Source of the DNA: Chamaea fasciata
Taxonomy: Eukaryota; Chordata; Aves; Passeriformes; Sylviidae
Length of the DNA stretch: 64,000 bases
NCBI GenBank assembly: GCA_029207755.1
Contig: JARCOQ010000005.1
Coordinates: 53,595,563 to 53,659,562, forward strand
Reading direction: 5' to 3'
The translations under genes and the position numbers were made by a program. Under the pieces are notes generated by a model. It saw nothing but the letters and a program-made list of their open reading frames with translations. It searched no databases and was not told the origin of the DNA. This document shows positions 1-9,267 of this stretch, in pieces. How positions within the stretch are numbered: position 1 is the first letter of the stretch; the number at the start of each line of letters is the position of its first letter.

Positions 1-1150
1 GCTAAGATAAAAGAAGGCAGACTTTTTTCTGTGTTTTGGAAGTGTTAATTTGGTGTTTTAGCAAGGGGTGCTGCAGTCTTGCCTCATTTGCCAATCTCTA
101 TCCAGTCTTCTTCTGGATTTCCTGGTCAAGTGCCTTTCCTCCTTGAAATAGAAATAATTGCTCATTTCATTCAGCTGGCTTTTACAGACTTCTGTACAGT
201 GCAACATAGTACCCAAGGAAGCAAGACACAATGCTTTCAGTGCGTTAAAGGCTATTGGAATTCCCGTGACGTGGCTGAGTCACTGGAGCTGCTTCTGTTC
301 TGTGGCTGGACGTAAGGCTATGGATTGTTTATGGCAGCTCCAAAAGTACTTCTTGTGAATTTTGGGTCTTACTGATTTTTCTTATTATTATTACTCTTCT
401 TTTTTCCTAAACTACACTTGAAAGAAAAATCTTAGCAGGGAAAAAGAAGTTCTTTAGAAAAGCAAATGCCATTTACATCTTCATTGAGTGTTTAAAAGCA
501 CTACCAATTCTCATTCTTCAGTGAACACTGAGACCGCTGCTCATTCAGCTGCAGTAAAAGTAGAAGGTGACTGTATCTCCTCCATATTTCTTCTTGTCTA
601 AAAGAAAATTTAGGTGCTTTGCAATGAGCAGGCAACTCTGTTACAACTCTCTTCTTGTGTACAAGATGTTCAGAAAAAAAGTTAGTCTTAATTTGAGAGA
701 TCATCTTCTATCTTCTCACGGCTGTTTTCTTGCGTAGCCCTAGCAAGACTGAAGGAAGGTATTCTAGACCTGAAATTTCACTCGTTTCTGCATCTACTAT
801 ACCATACCTAATGGTGTAGATTTCAAGTCATGCCAAAAAGACTCGTTGATGAATCAACAGATCATTTGGGTGAAATATTAATGACTCCTGTTGCTCTGCC
901 TAGGAGGTAATGAAGCCAGGGCGTTGGGTGAGCTTCCTCTGGTGCTGTTTGTGCTTGCTCCAGGCTGCCTGGAAGAACAGACCAAAGCTGCTCCCCACCT
1001 CAGCAGAGCTGGGTTCTGCAGGGATTGGGGGCTACCCTGGGCACTGCTGTGTCCTGGGGTGGAAAATCAAATTTCTGTTCAAAGGAGGATGCTACACAGT
1101 TAGTCTTGGAATCCAGCGTTTGTCTTTCAAAACAAGTTTCGGACAAGTGT

Positions 1151-1241
1151 TGGTTTGTTTTTTGTTTGGTTCCTTCTGTGGTTTGTTGTTGCTGTTTTTT
1201 TGGTGGTTTGTTTTTTAGTTTGGTTTGGTTTGGTTTTCTTT
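1151..1241. repeat. GT/T-rich low-complexity tract with (TTTGG)n (unit 1; one per unit)
   Basis: About 90 bases made almost only of G and T, ending in TTTGGTTTGGTTTGG. It varies in length between units: three TTTGG copies in units 1-6, 10 and 14-17, and four in units 7-9 and 11-13. A GTTGTTGCTG plus T-run form occurs in units 1, 2 and 4-6, and a (GTT)5 form in the others. This tract and the 4-bp A/B indel explain most unit-length differences. Confidence 0.9.
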
Positions 1242-1744
1242 CTCTAGAAGGAATAGGTGATTGTATGCTTGGCAGATCTGAAATATGCCTGATTTCCTTC
1301 ATTACCCACTAACAGAAATTTTATACAAAGCGGATGGGACAAATGGTAAAACTTCTGCTGTGGCCTTAAAGCTTACATTAGGTGTTGTCCAAGAAAATGA
1401 CCGTTAAGCCCGTGAAAAAAGGGATGTTAAAGCCATCTTCTGACTTTCAGCCTCCCGCTATCTGTAGTTGGTAGTGAATGTTTTATCAGGGTGCTAAGAA
1501 TGTTTGTCTTTTTTGTCCTTCTTTCTCTGCTTGAAAATCGAAGTGTGCAACTTGTAAGACCGAGCGTCTTTTCAGGTTTTTCTGCTTTTGGTCTAACTCT
1601 GCCAGCTCCACTGATGTTTGGATTTTTAGCAGAACTTCCTCCTCTAGCTTCTTGCTTTGAACCTTAGGAAAGAAACAGTTGCCCTGGGCACCAGCAACCC
1701 GATCCCGCCGAATACAAGCTAGGGAACTTGGGCAGCCGAGGCGA

Positions 1745-1781
1745 TTTACGCGGATTGCGTAATTTACGCAATTTGCGTAAC
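1745..1781. promoter_or_regulatory. C/EBP-like box cluster (unit 1; one per unit)
   Basis: Tightly spaced copies of TTGCGTAA and its complement TTACGCAA lie here: ATTGCGTAAT at 1754-1763, TTACGCAAT at 1764-1772 and TTTGCGTAAC at 1772-1781, preceded by a half box TTTACGC. They fit the C/EBP consensus RTTGCGYAAY closely. In units with C at the variable base (for example unit 2), ATTGCGTAAC and its mirror both match perfectly. Equivalent clusters start at 4828, 11012, 14091, 17170, 20254, 23342, 29530, 32614, 40892, 49169, 52252, 58437 and 61520. In units 3, 9 and 15 (7911, 26430, 55335) they are extended into a palindrome. Binding is inferred from sequence only. Confidence 0.45.
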
Positions 1782-2895
1782 CCCGGTGAATTGGGTCTGC
1801 TGCGTCACCTTCTTAAGGGGCGTGACTTGCGGCAACCTCGGCAACCTACCAGCGCAGCCTCTCAGTGCCGGGCAAAACAAAAGTGCAGCACTCGTGTTTT
1901 CGGCAGAGGAGGAGAGAAACCCTTGGTGGTTGCAGTGCACAGAGAAGTGTGACCGTGTCCCTGAAGTAGAAATCACCAAAGACATGCTTGGCGTTCCCCC
2001 TGATGCGGTGGTTTTGCAGTACTCGCTGCTTTAGGGCTTCTCCGGTGAGGTTAAATTGGATGTGGCTGAAGTGTTGCCGTGCCTGTTCTGGTTGGAGGCA
2101 CCTGGCTGTGTTCATTGCCTGCTTGTGTAAAATACGCCGAGGCAAAGGAGAAGCAGGGATAGGAAGCCCTGGTGTCTGCAGCCTAAACGTTCGGGTCATT
2201 GCTGAGGTGCTCGAGCTCCATCCAGAAAGCACAGGGTGTGCTTTGTCTTGGCAGCATTCAACACAGAAAGCGCTTTGGAAATTGCTTATGCCTTTTGTCG
2301 TCCCCTTTTCCTTCCGTGGCTGCTTCCCTGGGCTGCTCCTGTGAGCCAGGCAGCCCCCATCTCATGCAACCAAAAGCATCACAGCGAGTGTAGGAGCAGT
2401 TAGGGTCAAAAAAAGGATGGAGAAAAGCTTGAAGGCATGAAGACACCACTTTTTTGCCTAGAACGTGGAGAGGGTAGAGCCGAGGTAAAAACAACCTAGC
2501 ATTCTTTCTGAGGCAGGAAGCTTTAATTTTACCTTAGGAACAGCTGAGTGTTACCTTGCTGTCCTTCGGGGCATGGACAGCAGCCCTGCAAGCCAGAATC
2601 TTGCCTTCCACTTGAGAGACTCCCTTTTAATCCTTACAGCCTACACTTTCTGAAGAGCTGACATGCCTGTCTACCGTGCTGCTCCTACAGACATCATTTC
2701 TGAGGCAGCATCAAGCTGGAAAAAAATAAACCGAAACTGCAAGTGAAAGTTAAGAGAGCTCAGTGTGGCTAAGTGCCAAGTTGTGATGGGTGCGTTAGAG
2801 GACAAATATAAGGAAATAAAATTTTGCTACAGATGTCAGGAGCAGTTCTGTAGTTAGAAAATGCGATTTATGGGGGATTTCTGTAGTATTTCATC

Positions 2896-2962
2896 ATGAC
2901 CAATGTGCTGAACATCTCCTTGGAAACTTTCACAATAGCCCGAAGAAGAATACATTGGTCAT
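2896..2962. repeat. 11-bp inverted repeat with inverted CCAAT boxes (units 1 and 2)
   Basis: ATGACCAATGT at 2896-2906 and ACATTGGTCAT at 2952-2962 are perfect reverse complements 45 bp apart. The same occurs in unit 2. Later units read ATTGATCAT on the right arm, and units 9 and 13-17 also have TTCATTG, so the pairing is lost. Confidence 0.8.
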
Positions 2963-3083
2963 AAATGGACAGGGCATCGTTTGGTGATGATTCTTCACGG
3001 TGCAGTTGAAACAAGCAAGCAAACAAACAATTTGCAGTTTGAACTGTGTTTCTACCCAGGAAGCAGGAAGACTGTCCACTTAA

Positions 3084-6000
3084 GCTAAGATAAAAGAAGG
3101 CAGACTTTTTTCTGTGTTTTGGAAGTGTTAATTTGGTGTTTTAGCAAGGGGTGCTGCAGTCTTGCCTCATTTGCCAATCTCTATCCAGTCTTCTTCTGGA
3201 TTTCCTGGTCAAGTGCCTTTCCTCCTTGAAATAGAAATAATTGCTCATTTCATTCAGCTGGCTTTTACAGACTTCTGTACAGTGCAACATAGTACCCAAG
3301 GAAGCAAGACACAATGCTTTCAGTGCGTTAAAGGCTATTGGAATTCCCGTGACGTGGCTGAGTCACTGGAGCTGCCTCTGTTCTGTGGCTGGACGTAAGG
3401 CTATGGATTGTTTATGGCAGCTCCGAAAGTACTTCTTGTGAATTTTGGGTCTTACTGATTTTTCTTATTATTATTACTCTTCTTTTTTCCTAAACTACAC
3501 TTGAAAGAAAAATCTTAGCAGGGAAAAAGAAGTTCTTTAGAAAAGCAAATGCCATTTACATCTTCATTGAGTGTTTAAAAGCACTACCAATTGTCATTCT
3601 TCAGTGAACACTGAGACCGCTGCTCAATCAGCTGCAGTAAAAGTAGAAGGTGACTGTATCTCCTCCATATTTCTTCTTGTCTAAAAGAAAATTTAGGTGC
3701 TTTGCAATGAGCAGGCATCTCTGTTACAACTCTCTTCTTGTGTACAAGATGTTCAGAAAAAAAGTTAGTCTTAATTTGAGAGATCATCTTCTATCTTCTC
3801 ACGGCTGTTTTCTTGCGTAGCCCTAGCAAGACTGAAGGAAGGTATTCTAGACCTGAAATTTCACTCATTTCTGCATCTACTATACCATACCTAATGGTGT
3901 AGATTTCAGGTCATGCCAAAAAGACTCGTTGATGAATCAACAGATCATTTGGGTGAAATATTAATGACTCCTGTTGCTCTGCCTAGGAGGTAATGAAGCC
4001 AGGGCGTTGGGTGAGCTTCCTCTGGTGCTGTTTGTGCTTGCTCCAGGCTGCCTGGAAGAACAGACCAAAGCTGCTCCCCACCTCAGCAGAGCTGGGTTCT
4101 GCAGGGATTGGGGGCTACCCTGGGCACTGCTGTGTCCTGGGGTGGAAAATCAAATTTCTGTTCAAAGGAGGATGCTACACAGTTAGTCTTGGAATCCAGC
4201 GTTTGTCTTTCAAAACAAGTTTCGGACAAGTGTTGGTTTGTTTTTTGTTTGGTTCCTTCTGTGGTTTGTTGTTGCTGTTTTTTTGGTGGTTTGTTTTTTA
4301 GTTTGGTTTGGTTTGGTTTTCTTTCTCTAGAAGGAATAGGTGATTGTATGCTTGGCAGATCTGAAATATGCCTGATTTCCTTCATTACCCACTAACAGAA
4401 ATTTTATACAAAGCGGATGGGACAAATGGTAAAACTTCTGCTGTGGCCTTAAAGCTTACATTAGGTGTTGTCCAAGAAAATGACCGTTAAGCCCGTGAAA
4501 AAAGGGATGTTAAAGCCATCTTCTGACTTTCAGCCTCCCGCTATCTGTAGTTGGTAGTGAATGTTTTATCAGGGTGCTAAGAATGTTTGTCTTTTTTGTC
4601 CTTCTTTCTCTGCTTGAAAATCGAAGTGTGCAACTTGTAAGACCGAGCGTCTTTTCAGGTTTTTCTGCTTTTGGTCTAACTCTGCCAGCTCCACTGATGT
4701 TTGGATTTTTAGCAGAACTTCCTCCTCTAGCTTCTTGCTTTGAACCTTAGGAAAGAAACAGTTGCCCTGGGCACCAGCAACCCGATCCCGCCGAATACAA
4801 GCTAGGGAACTTGGGCAGCCGAGGCGATTTACGCGGATTGCGTAACTTACGCAATTTGCGTAACCCCGGTGAATTGGGTCTGCTGCGTCACCTTCTTAAG
4901 GGGCGTGACTTGCGGCAACCTCGGCAACCTACCAGCGCAGCCTCTCAGTGCCGGGCAAAACAAAAGTGCAGCACTCGTGTTTTCGGCAGAGGAGGAGAGA
5001 AACCCTTGGTGGTTGCAGTGCACAGAGAAGTGTGACCGTGTCCCTGAAGTAGAAATCACCAAAGACATGCTTGGCGTTCCCCCTGATGCGGTGGTTTTGC
5101 AGTACTCGCTGCTTTAGGGCTTCTCCGGTGAGGTTAAATTGGATGTGGCTGAAGTGTTGCCGTGCCTGTTCTGGTTGGAGGCACCTGGCTGTGTTCATTG
5201 CCTGCTTGTGTAAAATACGCCGAGGCAAAGGAGAAGCAGGGATAGGAAGCCCTGGTGTCTGCAGCCTAAACGTTCGGGTCATTGCTGAGGTGCTCGAGCT
5301 CCATCCAGAAAGCACAGGGTGTGCTTTGTCTTGGCAGCATTCAACACAGAAAGCGCTTTGGAAATTGCTTATGCCTTTTGTCGTCCCCTTTTCCTTCCGT
5401 GGCTGCTTCCCTGGGCTGCTCCTGTGAGCCAGGCAGCCCCCATCTCATGCAACCAAAAGCATCACAGCGAGTGTAGGAGCAGTTAGGGTCAAAAAAAGGA
5501 TGGAGAAAAGCTTGAAGGCATGAAGACACCACTTTTTTGCCTAGAACGTGGAGAGGGTAGAGCCGAGGTAAAAACAACCTAGCATTCTTTCTGAGGCAGG
5601 AAGCTTTAATTTTACCTTAGGAACAGCTGAGTGTTACCTTGCTGTCCTTCGGGGCATGGACAGCAGCCCTGCAAGCCAGAATCTTGCCTTCCACTTGAGA
5701 GACTCCCTTTTAATCCTTACAGCCTACACTTTCTGAAGAGCTGACATGCCTGTCTACCGTGCTGCTCCTACAGACATCATTTCTGAGGCAGCATCAAGCT
5801 GGAAAAAAATAAACCGAAACTGCAAGTGAAAGTTAAGAGAGCTCAGTGTGGCTAAGTGCCAAGTTGTGATGGGTGCGTTAGAGGACAAATATAAGGAAAT
5901 AAAATTTTGCTACAGATGTCAGGAGCAGTTCTGTAGTTAGAAAATGCGATTTATGGGGGATTTCTGTAGTATTTCATCATGACCAATGTGCTGAACATCT

Positions 6001-6166
6001 CCTTGGAAACTTTCACAATAGCCCGAAGAAGAATACATTGGTCATAAATGGACAGGGCATCGTTTGGTGATGATTCTTCACGGTGCAGTTGAAACAAGCA
6101 AGCAAACAAACAATTTGCAGTTTGAACTGTGTTTCTACCCAGGAAGCAGGAAGACTGTCCACTTAA
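3084..6166. repeat. Macrosatellite unit 2 (type A, 3083 bp)
   Basis: Same length as unit 1 and almost identical to it. Differences seen include C for T in CTGCCTCTG near 3376, G for A in CTCCGAAAG near 3424, and an A for T in the CTCAATCAG stretch near 3627. It has the A allele of the 4-bp indel, and its C/EBP-like cluster is at 4828-4864. No gene is recognised. Confidence 0.97.
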
Positions 6167-9100
6167 GCTAAGATAAAAGAAGGCAGACTTTTTTCTGTGT
6201 TTTGGAAGTGTTAATTTGGTGTTTTAGCAAGGGGTGCTGCAGTCTTGCCTCATTTGCCAATCTCTATCCAGTCTTCTTCTGGATTTCCTGGTCAAGTGCC
6301 TTTCCTCCTTGAAATAGAAATAATTGCTCATTTCATTCAGCTGGCTTTTACAGACTTCTGTACAGTGCAACATAGTACCCAAGGAAGCAAGACACAATGC
6401 TTTCAGTGCGTTAAAGGCTATTGGAATTCCCGTGACGTGGCTGAGTCACTGGAGCTGCCTCTGTTCTGTGGCTGGACGTAAGGCTATGGATTGTTTATGG
6501 CAGCTCCGAAAGTACTTCTTGTGAATTTTGGGTCTTACTGATTTTTCTTATTATTATTACTCTTCTTTTTTCCTAAACTACACTTGAAAGAAAAATCTTA
6601 GCAGGGAAAAAGAAGTTCTTTAGAAAAGCAAATGCCATTTACATCTTCATTGAGTGTTTAAAAGCACTACCAATTGTCATTCTTCAGTGAACACTGAGAC
6701 CGCTGCTCAATCAGCTGCAGTAAAAGTAGAAGGTGACTGTATCTCCTCCATATTTCTTCTTGTCTAAAAGAAAATTTAGGTGCTTTGCAATGAGCAGGCA
6801 TCTCTGTTACAACTCTCTTCTTGTGTACAAGATGTTCAGAAAAAAAGTTAGTCTTAATTTGAGAGATCATCTTCTATCTTCTCACGGCTGTTTTCTTGCG
6901 TAGCCCTAGCAAGACTGAAGGAAGGTATTCTAGACCTGAAATTTCACTCATTTCTGCATCTACTATACCATACCTAATGGTGTAGATTTCAAGTCATGCC
7001 AAAAAGACTCGTTGATGAATCAACAGATCATTTGGGTGAAATATTAATGACTCCTGTTGCTCTGCCTAGGAGGTAATGAAGCCAGGGCGTTGGGTGAGCT
7101 TCCTCTGGTGCTGTTTGTGCTTGCTCCAGGCTGCCTGGAAGAACAGACCAAAGCTGCTCCCCACCTCAGCAGAGCTGGGTTCTGCAGGGATTGGGGGCTA
7201 CCCTGGGCACTGCTGTGTCCTGGGGTGGAAAATCAAATTTCTGTTCAAAGGAGGATGCTACACAGTTAGTCTTGGAATCCAGCGTTTGTCTTTCAAAACA
7301 AGTTTCGGACAAGTGTTGGTTTGTTTTTTGTTTGGTTCCTTCTGTGGTTTGTTGTTGTTGTTGTTTTGGTGGTTTGTTTTTTAGTTTGGTTTGGTTTGGT
7401 TTTCTTTCTCTAGAAGGAATAGGTGATTGTATGCTTGGCAGATCTGAAATATGCCTGATTTCCTTCATTACCCACTAACAGAAATTTTATACAAAGCGGA
7501 TGGGACAAATGGTAAAACTTCTGCTGTGGCCTTAAAGCTTACATTAGGTGTTGTCCGAGAAAATGACCGTTAAGCCCGTGAAAAAAGGGATGTTAAAGCC
7601 ATCTTCTGACTTTCAGCCTCCCGCTATCTGTAGTTGGTAGTGAATGTTTTATCAGGGTGCTAAGAATGTTTGTCTTTTTTGTCCTTCTTTCTCTGCTTGA
7701 AAATCGAAGTGTGCAACTTGTAAGACCGAGCGTCTTTTCAGGTTTTTCTGCTTTTGGTCTAACTCTGCCAGCTCCACTGATGTTTGGATTTTTAGCAGAA
7801 CTTCCTCCTCTAGCTTCTTGCTTTGAACCTTAGGAAAGAAACAGTTGCCCTGGGCACCAGCAACCCGATCCCGCCGAATACAAGCTAGGGAACTTGGGCA
7901 GCCGAGGCGATTTACGCGGATTGCGTAACTTACGCTATTCACGAAACTTACGCAATTTGCGTAAGTTTTGTGAATAGCATCTGCTACGCAATCTACGTAA
8001 GGGGCGTGACTTGCGGCAACCTCGGCAACCTACCAGCGCAGCCTCTCAGTGCCGGGCAAAACAAAAGTGCAGCACTCGTGTTTTCGGCAGAGGAGGAGAG
8101 AAACCCTTGGTGGTTGCAGTGCACAGAGAAGTGTGACCGTGTCCCTGAAGTAGAAATCACCAAAGACATGCTTGGCGTTCCCCCTGATGCGGTGGTTTTG
8201 CAGTGCTCGCTGCTTTAGGGCTTCTCCGGTGAGGTTAAATTGGATGTGGCTGAAGTGTTGCCGTGCCTGCTCTGGTTGGAGGCACCTGGCTGTGTTCATT
8301 GCCTGCTTGTGTAAAATACGCCGAGGCAAAGGAGAAGCAGGGATAGGAAGCCCTGGTGTCTGCAGCCTAAACGTTCGGGTCATTGCTGAGGTGCTCGAGC
8401 TCCATCCAGAAAGCACAGGGTGTGCTTTGTCTTGGCAGCATTCAACACAGAAAGCGCTTTGGAAATTGCTTATGCCTTTTGTCGTCCCCTTTTCCTTCCG
8501 TGGCTGCTTCCCTGGGCTGCTCCTGTGAGCCAGGCAGCCCCCATCTCATGCAACCAAAAGCATCACAGCGAGTGTAGGAGCAGTTAGGGTCAAAAAAAGG
8601 ATGGAGAAAAGCTTGAAGGCATGAAGACACCACTTTTTTGCCTAGAACGTGGAGAGGGTAGAGCCGAGGTAAAAACAACCTAGCATTCTTTCTGAGGCAG
8701 GAAGCTTTAATTTTACCTTAGGAACAGCTGAGTGTTACCTTGCTGTCCTTCGGGGCATGGACAGCAGCCCTGCAAGCCAGAATCTTGCCTTCCACTTGAG
8801 AGACTCCCTTTTAATCCTTACAGCCTACACTTTCTGAAGAGCTGACATGCCTGTCTACCGTGCTGCTCCTACAGACATCATTTCTGAGGCAGCATCAAGC
8901 TGGAAAAAAATAAACCGAAACTGCAAGTGAAAGTTAAGAGAGCTCAGTGTGGCTAAGTGCCAAGTTGTGATGGGTGCGTTAGAGGACAAATATAAGGAAA
9001 TAAAATTTTGCTACAGATGTCAGGAGCAGTTCTGTAGTTAGAAAATGCGATTTATGGGGGATTTCTGTAGTATTTCATCATGACCAATGTGCTGAACATC

Positions 9101-9267
9101 TCCTTGGAAACTTTCACAATAGCCCGAAGAAGAATACATTGATCATAAATGGACAGGGCATCGTTTGGTGATGATTCTTCACGGTGCAGTTGAAACAAGC
9201 AAACAAACAAACAATTTGCAGTTTGAACTGTGTTTCTACCCAGGAAGCAGGAAGACTGTCCACTTAA
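6167..9267. repeat. Macrosatellite unit 3 (type A*, 3101 bp, palindrome variant)
   Basis: This is an A-type unit 18 bp longer than its neighbours. The C/EBP-like cluster at 7911 onward is rebuilt into a palindrome at 7934-7978. The GT-rich tract has (GTT)5 in place of GTTGTTGCTG plus a T run. The distal inverted CCAAT repeat has lost its perfect pairing (ATTGATCAT). No gene is recognised. Confidence 0.96.
7934..7978. repeat. Near-perfect 22-bp-arm palindrome, unit 3
   Basis: The left arm 7934-7955 starts GCTATTCACG and the right arm 7957-7978 ends TGAATAGC. They are complementary at 21 of 22 positions with a single T between. The arms contain TTACGCAA/TTGCGTAA boxes. Standard units have only an 8-bp-arm version of the centre. 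Confidence 0.93.

Larger units (their letters stand above)
1..3083. repeat. Macrosatellite unit 1 (type A, 3083 bp)
   Basis: This is the first complete copy of the tandem unit. The phase is set arbitrarily at the window start (GCTAAGATAAAAGAAGGC), and the same string recurs at 3084. It carries the long A allele of the 4-bp indel near 2295-2313, three TTTGG copies in the GT-rich tract, and the CTACAGAC allele near 2688. Internal landmarks are an AP-1-like TGAGTCA at 276-282, a GT-rich tract at about 1151-1240, a C/EBP-like cluster at 1745-1781, CpG-bearing sequence to about 2240, AATAAA hexamers near 2725 and 2815, and an 11-bp inverted repeat at 2896-2962. Short open frames occur on both strands, but none has recognisable homology. 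I see no gene here. Confidence 0.97.

Noticed and set aside
501..704. 67-codon minus-strand ORF present in all units
   Set aside because: Short, without homology that I can recognise, and with amino-acid changes at a rate like neutral sequence. Persistence is expected in an array this uniform.
951..1060. CTCF-like site or CR1 LINE fragment in the unit
   Set aside because: I looked because similar macrosatellites bind CTCF and birds are rich in CR1, but found no convincing match by eye. A motif scan and repeat-library search would be needed.
910..1218. 102-codon plus-strand ORF starting MKPGRWVSF, present in all units
   Set aside because: The N-terminus looks a little like a signal peptide, but the C-terminus is translation of the GT-rich low-complexity tract. 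Conservation equals that of the surrounding non-coding repeat.
1846..2232. 128-codon minus-strand ORF in unit 1, 175 or 159 codons in other units
   Set aside because: Its length and ends change with small indels and substitutions between units (stop at the CCCGTCAG allele, 4-bp A/B indel shifts the frame). It has no recognisable domain, so it is not a maintained protein.
2398..2410. Interstitial telomeric motif (TTAGGG in GCAGTTAGGGTC)
   Set aside because: A single hexamer per unit is not a telomeric tract.
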